From Pelagicoccus sp. SDUM812002 (GTDB lineage: Bacteria; Verrucomicrobiota; Verrucomicrobiia; Opitutales; Opitutaceae): a stretch of 64,000 nucleotides of DNA. The stretch covers positions 124,001 to 188,000 of the forward strand of contig NZ_JARXHX010000009.1 in the NCBI RefSeq assembly GCF_031127835.1, in the 5' to 3' direction. Below, one piece after another: positions 36,801-44,426 of this stretch. The first letter of the stretch is position 1; the number at the start of each line of letters is the position of its first letter. The notes under the pieces were generated by a model that was not told the DNA's origin, made no database searches, and saw only the letters and a list, made by a program, of their open reading frames with translations. Made by a program: the position numbers and the translations under genes.

Positions 36801-37297
36801 GCCTCGCTCGGTATGATGCCTCGCTTTTCGGAGGAGATGCCGGTGTAGGCCGCACCGTAGTTTACGATGCTCCAGCTGCTCAGTGCATTCGTTGCCACGC
36901 AATTGGGGAGGAAGGCGGGGATGTCGGGCCAGATTTAGCGGCAGTTGCGGACCGCTTAGGTCGCGAGGAGTTGCTCGAGAGCTTGGTAGATCCGTCAGCG
37001 AAAATAGCCTTGGGATATGGTATCGTGGTTCTCACTACGAAAGAAGGTCAGTCCATCCAAGGGATACTGATGAAAGAAGATTCCAAATCCATGGAAGTGA
37101 AAGTGGGAAACGATCGGGTTGAAGTGGCGAAAGCTTCGATTGCGGAGCGGTTCGATGCACCCTCTTCCATGCCTCCCATGGGCGTATTGTTGAGTGATGC
37201 CGAACTGCGCGATGTTGTAGCATTCCTCTCCGAACTCAAAGAAGGAAGAGAAACCAACTCGACTTCCTCGGCTGCGAGCGGTGGACATGGCGAATAG
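33884..37297 (+). CDS. PVC-type secreted dehydrogenase with HEAT-like repeats and haem-binding domain
   Basis: A 1,137-residue exported protein; the start at 33884 gives a signal peptide (MKTSLAHLLLIAALTDYSVA). The N-terminal half is a PQQ-dehydrogenase-like beta-propeller (LYLADWGGGWDTDGVGRVWK ends it at about 465). A long stretch of HEAT-like repeats follows (about 490-960). The C-terminal domain carries the haem c motif CIRCH at about 1001-1005 and DVGPDLAAVADRLGREELLE, with a late methionine region SSMPPM as possible ligand. This architecture is characteristic of Planctomycetes and Verrucomicrobia. It probably oxidises a sugar or alcohol in the periplasm; the substrate is unknown. The next gene starts 23 bases downstream. 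Confidence 0.9.
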   Translation: MKTSLAHLLLIAALTDYSVAAVDSTSLSDRESEKLALEIEAKAPLSLADGLQARLWAPDQMLTDPVAIDVTDGGEVWVSATLRRNSSMFDIRSLGEWVPESWSWESVEERADFLRRELSPKNSDKNTWLRDFNEDGSHDWRDLSTEAEEVYRLLDQSGDGRADLSERFQFVPSTLETDIAGALLVHDNSIFLGVMPDMWRIQDLDGDGEYESKEPISSGYGIHVGFGGHGISGVKIGPDGRIYWGIGDVGFNGVDQEGKRWKFPRQGVLVRSELDGSGFEVYAHGLRNLHEFDWDAMGNLIGVDNDGDHPGEDERLVYLIDGSDTGWRNNWQLGKYTDPKNNAYKVWMDELYFKPRFDGQAAHILPALDNYHTGPAGLVFQPGTALGGRWKDHFLVASFTGNPANSRIFAYSLKPQGAAFALDNDEEILSGITAVGIDFGPEGALYLADWGGGWDTDGVGRVWKVDTTDEMTDAAIETQGMLAEGLAKVSPLSLVNLLSHEDRRVRLKAQFELVKRDEARSFLKEAYDGANLISRVHSIWGFGQLARKGEAEGERLLDLLHDSDAEVRAQAARTLGDIRCAPAAEELRKLLSDDSPRIRLMATEALGRIGDSEAYSNIIDMLDRNDDEEVYLRHAGAIALARVDDGDRLMNLAGHRSAAVRIAAVVALDRLGHPAVIRFLDDSEEIVATAAARAIGDEEHLADGIVALAGRLAERSDASEAFTRRAINANLYAGDESSAMRLARFAVSESEDVRMRIEAVDTLSVWADPSIYDRVSGRILPRPDNKLQHAQLAIGSAFDELYASENLELRLAAIEALGRLEIDEFEQSLIGIVEEGKSSRERIAALNALVTLESSNLVAAIERALADDSEAVRSAALEKISRLTLDAERLVGLLEMALGVGGESEVQAAIETLGHLNSDAANDLLAEQFVALQRGEFPQGALLELLAAAESSGDPGLENRVEAYRNRRDTKTGLARYDASLFGGDAGVGRTVVYDAPAAQCIRCHAIGEEGGDVGPDLAAVADRLGREELLESLVDPSAKIALGYGIVVLTTKEGQSIQGILMKEDSKSMEVKVGNDRVEVAKASIAERFDAPSSMPPMGVLLSDAELRDVVAFLSELKEGRETNSTSSAASGGHGE

Positions 37298-37320
37298 CGC
37301 ACCGACTGTGATCCACAGCC

Positions 37321-38238
37321 ATGAATAGGCCTATTTTACGCCGCAGGTTTTTAATGGTAGGAGCCATTGCTCTGCTTACTCCTCAATTCCTTCGGGCAAG
37401 AGGTCCACTTGAACGCGATGGGCGAGCGCGGCTGCGACTTGCCCTAGCGGCGTATTCGTTTCGAGACTACTATTCTTGGTTCAAAGGAAAAGCGCAGAAG
37501 CCGCAGGAGGGAAGAGATATGGATCTTTTTTCTTTCATCGACTATTGTGCCGACCACGGCTGTGACGGCGCGGAGCTCACTGCGTACTTTCTTCCTCCGA
37601 ATGCGGACAGGGACTATTTCAACCGCTTGAAACGGCACGCCCATTTGCGTGGAGTCTCGATTACTGGCACCGCGATCGGGAACAACTTCTCTCAGCCGAA
37701 AGGTGACTTCCTTGACGAGCAAGTGAGACAAGCGAAACAGTGGATCGATGTAGCCGCTCAGTTCAACGCTCCGCACGTCCGTTTTTTTGCGGGTGAGATG
37801 CACGAGTTTGCGGAAGGCAGAGATCGGGTAGATAATGCGATCGCAGCTCTCAACGAATGTGCTGACTACGCTGGGGAAAAGGGAATCTTTATCGGAGTTG
37901 AGAACCATGGAGGCATCACATCGGATTTACTGGTCGAAATTATCGAATCGGTCGATAGCCCTTGGATCGGTATCAATCTCGATACTGGTAACTTCTTTAC
38001 GAATACACCATATAAGGATCTGGAGCGTTGTGCCCCGTACGCTGTCAATGTACAGGTCAAGGTGAGTATGCAGACACCTGAAGGGGAGAAGTATCCAGCC
38101 GACTTTGATCGGGTGGTCTCGATTCTGGAGTCCGCGAACTACCAAGGCTTCGTTACTCTGGAATACGAAGACAAAGACCCACTGGCGCACGTCCCGGAGC
38201 AAATCGAACGACTGCGAGCTGCGATTAACCATAGGTGA
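37321..38238 (+). CDS. Tat-exported sugar phosphate isomerase/epimerase family TIM barrel
   Basis: A 305-residue xylose-isomerase-like TIM barrel. The N-terminus has a twin-arginine motif RRRFLMVG (7-14) and a hydrophobic core, so it is probably exported folded with its metal. Metal-ligand candidates lie in IFIGVENHGG, GINLDTGN, VNVQVKV and VTLEYEDK. It is encoded between the haem-domain dehydrogenase and a ThuA protein, an arrangement common in PVC genomes. A role in periplasmic keto-sugar processing is inferred from that context. Confidence 0.86.
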   Translation: MNRPILRRRFLMVGAIALLTPQFLRARGPLERDGRARLRLALAAYSFRDYYSWFKGKAQKPQEGRDMDLFSFIDYCADHGCDGAELTAYFLPPNADRDYFNRLKRHAHLRGVSITGTAIGNNFSQPKGDFLDEQVRQAKQWIDVAAQFNAPHVRFFAGEMHEFAEGRDRVDNAIAALNECADYAGEKGIFIGVENHGGITSDLLVEIIESVDSPWIGINLDTGNFFTNTPYKDLERCAPYAVNVQVKVSMQTPEGEKYPADFDRVVSILESANYQGFVTLEYEDKDPLAHVPEQIERLRAAINHR

Positions 38239-38348
38239 ATTCTGTTCTATGGAGAGAGTGCCGGCCGTTTTTAGAAGTAAATATTATGGTATGGACGGGA
38301 ACGCTAAGCGGATGCAGGTTTATTAGAAACCTCTGCCCTTTTTCAATC

Positions 38349-39107
38349 ATGAAACTTAGATCATTGTTCGCAACCGTTTACCTTTTGATCGTATCCATTG
38401 CGTCTGTACAGGCAGAGCAGTTCTCCGCATTAGTCTTCTCTGATGCTTACGACAAGTACCACCATCGCAACGTGCCGGCAGTGAGGGAGACCTTCGAATT
38501 TTTGTCTAAAAAACATTTCTTTGAACTCACATGGGTGGAGCGGGATGAGGATTTTGCCAGACACTCCTTTGCTGACTTTGATGTGATCGTTTTTGTGAGC
38601 GCAAATCCGTGTGAGTTGGACGAGGAGAAACGGGTCGAGTTTCAGGAATACGTCGCTGCGGGAGGCGGGATTGTCGGGATCCACTCGGCCTCGGCTACTG
38701 CCAATGAGGAGAAGCGATGGCTGTGGTGGGAAGAATTAATCGGTCGGGTCTTTCTATCGCACCCACCGCGTCAAACCGGAACGATAGAAGTGGTCGACAA
38801 AGAATTTCCGGCATGTTTGCACTTAGACGATAAGTGGATTTGGACAGACGAGTGGTATACGTTTGCTAATCCTTTTCCCGAAGATCTTAACGTATTGCTG
38901 GAGGTCGACGAAAGGAGTTACTATCCACAAACGAACCATATCATGGGAGAGTCTCATCCCATCGCGTGGTATCACGAACCCTTTGGCGGGCGCGTATTTT
39001 ACTCGGCTCTCGGCCACATCGAAGAAGGCTATGCAGATCCTGAGTTCCAGCAGCACATCTTTGGTGGTATCTTGTGGGCCGTAGGCGAACGGGAACCCGG
39101 TTGGTAG
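38349..39107 (+). CDS. Secreted ThuA domain protein
   Basis: A 252-residue protein. The start at 38349 gives a signal peptide (MKLRSLFATVYLLIVSIASVQA), while the upstream in-frame start at 38235 would bury it. The mature part is a class-I glutamine-amidotransferase-like ThuA domain with SALVFSDAYDKYHHRNVPAV, the FADFDVIVFVSANPC strand, GGGIVGIHSASAT and the C-terminal GRVFYSALGH. ThuA proteins are tied to trehalose and other disaccharide oxidation to keto-sugars, but the reaction is unsettled. It follows the TIM-barrel gene by 110 bases. Confidence 0.86.
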   Translation: MKLRSLFATVYLLIVSIASVQAEQFSALVFSDAYDKYHHRNVPAVRETFEFLSKKHFFELTWVERDEDFARHSFADFDVIVFVSANPCELDEEKRVEFQEYVAAGGGIVGIHSASATANEEKRWLWWEELIGRVFLSHPPRQTGTIEVVDKEFPACLHLDDKWIWTDEWYTFANPFPEDLNVLLEVDERSYYPQTNHIMGESHPIAWYHEPFGGRVFYSALGHIEEGYADPEFQQHIFGGILWAVGEREPGW

Positions 39108-39341
39108 ATTGTACATGGCCACTAGATAAGCTTTACCTGCTCGCGTTACCCGGAGGCAGATTATTTGAGTATTCGTATAGGGGCTTTGCTCATCACTGGT
39201 GATTTTGTAATAAATTCGCTCTGAGCTAGTCCGTTGTAGTTTGCACGAAGGGCTGCGTATTGCAGCGGTAGAACGGATCCACGACGATGAGCTTGGAGGG
39301 AAAACCCGCCGTGGCGCGAGAGCTGCGAGCAGAAATTCGTT

Positions 39342-39794
39342 ATGAAAACGATATCTCGAAAAAATACTCTACTCGCAAAACCAGTGGCGGGAGCCTTCAG
39401 CGCCGGATTGCTTTGCCTAGGACTCTTGGGTTGCTCGTCCTCGGGCTACCATGAACGTCGGGGCACGGCGGCGGGTGCCACCGCAGGTGCGGTAATCGGC
39501 GGAATTGTCGGCCATCAATCCGGCGAGGAAGGTGAGGGCGCTGCCATTGGCGCAGCGGCTGGAGCCTTGGTTGGCCGCGAAATGGGTCGGTCCAAGGATG
39601 ATTCAGATTACCCCGCCGGCAGCGCGGGAGAAGTAGATACCGCGGTGGACTATGGTTCGCTTTTGACGGAAGATGAGAAGGAGCGAATCAGAGAACGGGC
39701 TGGCAGAGAAGTGATCGTCAATTGGTCGGCGCACCTCACTAGGGAAGAAAAGCAAAGACTCGTTGATCGTGCCGGAGACTCTGTGGGTGGATAG
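39342..39794 (+). CDS. Glycine-zipper outer-membrane lipoprotein
   Basis: A 150-residue lipoprotein with signal peptide and lipobox LLGC (about residues 28-31). It is followed by a glycine-zipper region (TAAGATAGAVIGGIVGHQSG and GAAIGAAAGALVGREMG) of the 17-kDa antigen/YMGG type, and then an acidic helical tail. Such proteins insert in or lie against the outer membrane. The gene is convergent with tspO across a hairpin-containing gap. Confidence 0.85.
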   Translation: MKTISRKNTLLAKPVAGAFSAGLLCLGLLGCSSSGYHERRGTAAGATAGAVIGGIVGHQSGEEGEGAAIGAAAGALVGREMGRSKDDSDYPAGSAGEVDTAVDYGSLLTEDEKERIRERAGREVIVNWSAHLTREEKQRLVDRAGDSVGG

Positions 39795-39817
39795 TGAGAT
39801 AGAATTCAGGGGCTAGG

Positions 39818-39837
39818 GGCTCACTCTAGAGTGGGCC
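39818..39837. terminator. Hairpin between convergent genes, possible terminator
   Basis: GGCTCACT (39818-39825) and AGTGGGCC (39830-39837) form an 8-bp stem, one pair a G-T wobble, with a four-base CTAG loop. It lies between the convergent lipoprotein and tspO genes. There is no clean T-run, so termination is uncertain. Confidence 0.4.
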
Positions 39838-39919
39838 TTAGCTACCTTTCACCGAGCCTGAATCTTCGCTTTAGTTGAGCGAACTTGATTCTCCTGAGGG
39901 AAAATTAGCATCGTTTTCG

Positions 39920-40441
39920 CTAGCCGAGTTCTTCCGGATTAAGCTGCCAGACTGCGAAGCACAAGGCGGCAGCGAAGGCGACCCAAGCGAGATAGGGTAA
40001 AAGGAGGAGGCCAGCCCACTTATTTAGTCTCCAGTACATGAATACGTTTAGTACAATCAGGCCGAGCAGTAACAGGATGTCTATAAATGCGGCTGGCCCA
40101 AGATTCCACTTGAAGAAAAGCCAGGACCAGAGGCCGTTGACCGCAAGTTGAGCACCGTACACGGTAAGTTCCTTGGAGACGGATCCCGTCTTGACTCGTC
40201 GCCACACGAGCCAAGTCGCAATCGCCATCATTGTGTAAAGAATGGTCCAGACAGGTCCGAACACGTAGGCGGGGGGAGCCCAGCCAGGTTGGTTTAGGTC
40301 TGAGTAGAACGATTTTGCAGATATTGAGGCAACAGCCCCTACGGCGGAAACTGCGTAGGTCGCACCGAGGCTTACGACGACCTTGTATATCTGCTTACCT
40401 TTTCCAGCGGCCATCCAAGTATTAATTTTTACAAGACTCAA
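39920..40441 (-). CDS. tspO: TspO/MBR family protein
   Basis: A 173-residue, five-helix membrane protein of the tryptophan-rich sensory protein family, which binds porphyrins and isoprenoid-like ligands. It shows the hallmark LNQPGWAPPAYVFGPVWTIL, the WLFFKWNLGPAA segment and the final PYLAWVAFAAALCFAVWQLN. The length is slightly above average because of an N-terminal leader. An internal methionine at residue 10 is an alternative start. It is a single gene with no obvious partners. Confidence 0.93.
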   Translation of the reverse strand: MSLVKINTWMAAGKGKQIYKVVVSLGATYAVSAVGAVASISAKSFYSDLNQPGWAPPAYVFGPVWTILYTMMAIATWLVWRRVKTGSVSKELTVYGAQLAVNGLWSWLFFKWNLGPAAFIDILLLLGLIVLNVFMYWRLNKWAGLLLLPYLAWVAFAAALCFAVWQLNPEELG

Positions 40442-40524
40442 TCTAGGCCGGTTCGTCGATACGAAAGAGGGCTGCGATTACTAAGTAACAAAAGGATGGG
40501 TACGCTAGGACACGTCGATCTCGC

Positions 40525-40680
40525 TTACGGCTTCGAGCGGAAGCCGCCCATTAGGAAGACGATAAGAAGCACTAAGAGGGCGAGTCCGAGTCCGCCGCCT
40601 CCGTAGGTAGGGCCTCCGAAATAAAAACCGCCTCCGCCGAATAGGAGGAGAAGAATGACGATGATAAGAAGTAGTCGCAT
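40525..40680 (-). CDS. DUF3309 family small membrane protein
   Basis: A 51-residue protein of two short hydrophobic helices joined by a glycine-rich turn: LLLIIVILLLLFGGGGFYF and LGLALLVLLIVFLMGGF. This is the pattern of the small DUF3309 proteins. The start at 40680 was chosen over a longer in-frame start at 40794, which would add an unrelated polar leader overlapping the DUF2062 gene. The function is unknown. Confidence 0.75.
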   Translation of the reverse strand: MRLLLIIVILLLLFGGGGFYFGGPTYGGGGLGLALLVLLIVFLMGGFRSKP

Positions 40681-40751
40681 AGGTTTCAGTCGTTGTGTAT
40701 GCCCGATCCGCTTGCATTTATTGTGCCATGGGTTCGTTTCACCTGATAGAG

Positions 40752-41189
40752 CTACCTTACTTTCGACGCCGCTCGACGTTTTGAATGAAGCCATGCTAAC
40801 ACGCGCCCTCGGAAACGGCTGTGAGCGAAATAGACGATTCCGTAGATTACCGCACCAGCGACGATCACGTTTATAGTGGCACCAGCTAGAAAGGTCTTTC
40901 CCATCACGAGAGCATCGATAGTTCGTTCGTCCACATCCTCCATCTTATCGACTCTGACGGGGGAGTGGTAGACGAGGCCTCCGGTCTTCATATTGAGGAA
41001 AAAAATAGCGGGCCAGAGTACGACGAAAACCGTGCCTCCTACGAAGCCGGCGAGGGCGTTGCCACCGGCCAGTCCTGCGGCGAATCCTCCCACTACGATT
41101 CCGAACCCGAAGGTAGGGAAAAAGTTGATCAGAGCCCCAATTGCGAAGCCGCGAGCCACACGCTCGCTCCCATCTCTCACGCGAAACAA
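40752..41189 (-). CDS. DUF2062 domain-containing membrane protein
   Basis: A 145-residue protein with the DUF2062 pattern: ERVARGFAIGALINFFPTFG, then a glycine-rich membrane segment, the NxxT-like VLWPAIFFLN block and a C-terminal helix. The TTG at 41189 is the only conventional in-frame start nearby. However, the reading frame stays open upstream with a plausible basic N-terminus (IRRWVRFQTIS), so the true start is uncertain. The function of the family is not established. Confidence 0.75.
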   Translation of the reverse strand: MFRVRDGSERVARGFAIGALINFFPTFGFGIVVGGFAAGLAGGNALAGFVGGTVFVVLWPAIFFLNMKTGGLVYHSPVRVDKMEDVDERTIDALVMGKTFLAGATINVIVAGAVIYGIVYFAHSRFRGRVLAWLHSKRRAASKVR

Positions 41190-41463
41190 CGAGATGGTTT
41201 GGAAGCGTACCCAGCGTCGGATCTTTTTTAACGTAGTACGTATTGGAATGGCATTTCTAATATCTCCGTAGTCTGCACAAACCGATCCGAAAGCGAATGG
41301 GTTTTTTCTGCAGCTGGGATAAAGGTCACAGCGACACTATTTCTGACGGGTGAAAAGGTGCAGAATGCTTCAACCGATTGGTGCATCATGAAACACTGTC
41401 GGCAATTTTGCATGTGCGGTGAGTCTTGCGTCACGTGGCGCGAGGTTTGCAAACAGCTATGTC

Positions 41464-41685
41464 ATGGGCACAATGATACGTAAAGGCACCGAGGTGAAGT
41501 GGACTTGGAGAGATGGTACTGCGAAGGGAAAAGTTCGGGAACGATTTACTTCAGCAGTCTCGAGAGTATTCGATGGAGCTAAGGTCAAAAGAAAAGCTAC
41601 TCGCTCCAAACCTGCCTATTTGATCCAACAGGAAGATGGCTCAAGGGTATTGAAATCGAAGAGCGAGCTGTCTCGGTCGGACTAG
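41464..41685 (+). CDS. DUF2945 (hypervirulence-associated tudor-like) protein
   Basis: A 73-residue basic protein with the DUF2945 pattern: IRKGTEVKWTWRDGTAKGKV, a central KATRSKPAYLIQQEDGSRVL and terminal KSKSELSR. The fold is an SH3-like barrel. The start at 41464 is supported by family length; 41473 (second methionine) is an alternative. The function is unknown, and it may be induced under stress. Confidence 0.82.
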   Translation: MGTMIRKGTEVKWTWRDGTAKGKVRERFTSAVSRVFDGAKVKRKATRSKPAYLIQQEDGSRVLKSKSELSRSD

Positions 41686-41738
41686 CCGTGCCTAGTCCCT
41701 GAAAGGGCTACTCAGAATTATGATTCAACGAATTAAGT

Positions 41739-42995
41739 ATGTCCGTAGGCAGTAAAGCGAAGAGAATTGAGAATGCGTTATGGGGACTGTTTTGCGGTGA
41801 CTCCCTCGCGATGCCCGCCCACTGGATATACGACGTCGACAAATTGCAGGAAGTGTTTGACGGAGGTATATCCCAATTCGTGTCTCCGCCTCATCCGCAC
41901 CCGGAGAGCTTTATGGTTGGTTCGGAGTACCAGCCCGATATAGAAACGGCGACGAAGCAAGGTCGTAAATTTGACATTTTGGGTGTGCACGCGAAGTACT
42001 ATAAAACCAACTACACCGAGTTTGAGTTGAAAACAGAGGGTTCCGATCCGGAGCATGGAAATTCGGTTCCGCAAGAGGATGAAAGAATTCATTATCACCA
42101 CGGACTTGAAGCTGGTGATGTAACGCTCGGCTCCGAACTGGTCCGATTGCTTCTGAAAAGCGTAGTCGCTGAAAAGCGTTACACTGAGGACGTGTTTTTG
42201 TCAGAGTTTATTGAATACATGACGAATCCCGACGAGCGAAAGGATCCGTATACCGAAATCTACTTGCGTCGCTATTTCGAGCATTATTCGGAAGGTAAGG
42301 ACCTGCTTGACTGTGCGGCCCGTCAACGCGAGGTCTGGTCTATCGCTTCAATGGGGGGGCTGCTTCGCCCTATGGTACTATCGCTCCTCGTCGACGACAC
42401 CTATCTCGGCATCGGTATCGCAGCTGGACATATGGAACTGACACACCGATCCGAAACGAATGTTGCTGTTTTGTCGCAAGGCGTGCCGCTGCTCCACTCG
42501 CTGGTACGAGGTGAAGACCCAATGGTAGCGACCAAGAAGCACTGTGCCGGGCTTCGAGCTCCTGTGATTTCAGGGGATGAGCTTTTTGCGAAATATCGGG
42601 AGGCTGGAGGTCCCAGTAACCTACCGGACGATGAGGTATGGGATCTTCACACGCGACTGGAGGATACTGCTATCGATTTCACGGAGCTCGGAAGACTGTC
42701 GCCTGTGGAGGTCGTCAACAAACGCTTAGCGACTGCTTGCTATCCCGAGCACGGATGGCCGTTGACTTTGTACTTTTCCTTGCATCACGGCTTTCAGATC
42801 GAACCAGCTCTGTTGGCAAATGCCAATGCGGGCGGGGACAATGTGCATCGTGGAGCTCTTTTAGGGCTGTTGCTAGGGGCGTCGTGCGACGATTTTCCGG
42901 AGCACTTGAAGGAGGGCTTGCGGGATAGGGACGCGTTGGCGAGCGAAATAGAAAATTTCGTCGCAGTCGCGTGCAACAATTCGAAAGCGTATTGA
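41739..42995 (+). CDS. ADP-ribosylglycohydrolase family protein
   Basis: A 418-residue all-helical enzyme with the N-terminal ALWGLFCGDSLAMPAHWIYD block and the C-terminal metal-site block ANAGGDNVHRGALLGLLLGA. These correspond to the paired acidic motifs of ADP-ribosylglycohydrolases (ARH/DraG/crystallin-J1 family). The usual DxD in the second motif is replaced by GGDNVH, so the metal site may be altered. It should remove ADP-ribose from proteins or hydrolyse a related N-glycosidic bond. It is convergent with the histone-deacetylase-like gene. Confidence 0.87.
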   Translation: MSVGSKAKRIENALWGLFCGDSLAMPAHWIYDVDKLQEVFDGGISQFVSPPHPHPESFMVGSEYQPDIETATKQGRKFDILGVHAKYYKTNYTEFELKTEGSDPEHGNSVPQEDERIHYHHGLEAGDVTLGSELVRLLLKSVVAEKRYTEDVFLSEFIEYMTNPDERKDPYTEIYLRRYFEHYSEGKDLLDCAARQREVWSIASMGGLLRPMVLSLLVDDTYLGIGIAAGHMELTHRSETNVAVLSQGVPLLHSLVRGEDPMVATKKHCAGLRAPVISGDELFAKYREAGGPSNLPDDEVWDLHTRLEDTAIDFTELGRLSPVEVVNKRLATACYPEHGWPLTLYFSLHHGFQIEPALLANANAGGDNVHRGALLGLLLGASCDDFPEHLKEGLRDRDALASEIENFVAVACNNSKAY

Positions 42996-43047
42996 GAGCC
43001 TTGGAAATTGAGCAAGGCCGCGTAACAAGATTATAGATACGTTAATC

Positions 43048-43088
43048 CTACCCGGGTTGCCTACCAATGGGAGAAGGAGGCAAGGTAG
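43048..43088. terminator. Two-part hairpin between convergent genes
   Basis: CTACC (43048-43052) pairs with GGTAG (43084-43088), and inside it TTGCCT (43057-43062) pairs with AGGCAA (43078-43083), 11 pairs in all with a four-base bulge. It sits between two convergent genes and could act as a bidirectional terminator, although no T-run follows. Confidence 0.4.
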
Positions 43089-43101
43089 TAACCTTTCTCG
43101 G

Positions 43102-43995
43102 TCAGCAATACTGGGCAGCGGTTGTGAAGAGGTCTTCGAAGGCGTCGATCGTACGGGCTATGGGTTTGGCGTAACCGCCTCCCATGAGGATTACGAGAGG
43201 GGTGTGGTTTCTCTCGTTGAGCTCGAGAGCGCGCCGGTTGCGTCGGCGTAATCCTTCGTGGCTGAGGCAGAGGTTTCCGAGCGCATCGACTTCCAAAGTA
43301 TCCACTCCAGCTTGAAAAAGAATCAAGTCGAAGCGATCAGGCTGTATTTGCTTGAGCGTCTTTTCGAGGCAGGACATGTAAGCGTCGTCGCCGATGTTGT
43401 CCTCCAGGCCGACGTCGAGGTCGCTCTTTTGCTTGCGGAAGGGGAAATTGCTCTGTGCGTGTATGGAACACGTGAAGACGCCTGGTTCGTGGGCCAAAAT
43501 GGATGCGGTGCCGTCGCCTTGGTGCACGTCGAGGTCGAGGGAAAGGACTCTCTTGATTTCAGGCCGTTGCAGAGCTGCAAATGCGCAAATGGCCACGTCG
43601 TTAAAAATGCAGTAACCAGACCCAAAGTTCCGGTAGGCGTGATGGGTGCCGCCGGCCATGTTGCCCGCGATGCCCCCGGTTTCTAGAACCTGTTCCAAGG
43701 CTTGCAGGCTCCCACCCGCGATGCGCTGGGTGCGTTCGACTATGGCAGGCGTCCAGGGCTTGAGACCGATGCGCCTCACCTCCTTTTCGGAAAGCTGGCC
43801 CCCTAAGAAAGCATCGATGTAGTCCGTATCATGGGCTAAGGCGAGCTCGTCTCGCATTGCCCGCCGCGGACTGCGAATTTCAATAGCGGGGTTTCCCTCC
43901 AGGCGCTCCGCTAGCAGGCGGTAGCGATCACGGGGGAAGCGTGCGGAAGGATGAATACCCTCGGTGTAGATTGGATGGTAATAAAGCGGTAACAT
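43102..43995 (-). CDS. Histone deacetylase family protein (AcuC/HdaH-like)
   Basis: A 297-residue Zn-dependent deacylase of the arginase/deacetylase fold. It shows the histidine pair H118/H119 in GGTHHAY, the Zn ligands D156 and H158 in LDLDVHQGDG, D232 in FQAGVDTLEVD, and a late glycine-rich MGGGYAKP loop. Bacterial members deacetylate acetyl-CoA synthetase, polyamines or other acylated small molecules. The substrate here is not evident. It is divergent from yheU. Confidence 0.92.
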   Translation of the reverse strand: MLPLYYHPIYTEGIHPSARFPRDRYRLLAERLEGNPAIEIRSPRRAMRDELALAHDTDYIDAFLGGQLSEKEVRRIGLKPWTPAIVERTQRIAGGSLQALEQVLETGGIAGNMAGGTHHAYRNFGSGYCIFNDVAICAFAALQRPEIKRVLSLDLDVHQGDGTASILAHEPGVFTCSIHAQSNFPFRKQKSDLDVGLEDNIGDDAYMSCLEKTLKQIQPDRFDLILFQAGVDTLEVDALGNLCLSHEGLRRRNRRALELNERNHTPLVILMGGGYAKPIARTIDAFEDLFTTAAQYC

Positions 43996-44131
43996 GAAGC
44001 AGCACGTAGGGAATTACCTTTTTGCTATGCAGACGAGTGAAAGCCGCAAGGCGTCATTTCAGTGGCGTCTCTTTAATGTGTGGCTTCGTTCGTCGGAGTC
44101 GCTATTGACTGACTCTCAAATAGTCGACCCT

Positions 44132-44338
44132 ATGGAGATTCCACACAACAAGCTTGAACCTGAGATCCTTCGGGCCGTAATCGGAGAGTTCGTTACGAGA
44201 GAGGGTACCGAATACGGAGACCGTTTCTTCTCGCTCGACGAGAAGATCGCAGCAGTCCGAGCACAGCTGGAAGACGGCAGCGCTCGTATCGTATTCGACA
44301 CGGAAAGCGAAACCTGCAACGTAGTTACCGTCCAGTAG
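44132..44338 (+). CDS. yheU: YheU family protein
   Basis: A 68-residue protein of the UPF0270/YheU family: MEIPHNKLEPEILRAVIGEF, REGTEYG, SLDEKIAAVRAQLEDGSARI and a final CNVV. The family is short and cytoplasmic with no established function. The start at 44132 matches the family N-terminus; an in-frame start at 43994 would add an unrelated leader. A likely terminator follows at 44363. Confidence 0.88.
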   Translation: MEIPHNKLEPEILRAVIGEFVTREGTEYGDRFFSLDEKIAAVRAQLEDGSARIVFDTESETCNVVTVQ

Positions 44339-44362
44339 GGGACGGTCAAGCGTGGTACCGTT

Positions 44363-44408
44363 GAGAGGCGAGATGAGCTAGATTTGGTTGTTTGGCCTCT
44401 CTGTTTTT
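44363..44408 (+). terminator. Probable intrinsic terminator after yheU
   Basis: GAGAGGC (44363-44369) pairs with GCCTCTC (44395-44401) and is followed by TGTTTTT. The loop is long at 25 bases. Its position 25 bases after the yheU stop supports the call. Confidence 0.5.
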
Positions 44409-44426
44409 GTACATAATCTGTGGATA

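Noticed and set aside
39240-39335. tRNA-like stretch containing GCAGCGGTAGAAC
   Set aside because: The D-arm-like string is not followed by a seven-base anticodon loop with a proper stem or a GTTC T-loop, so no tRNA can be folded.
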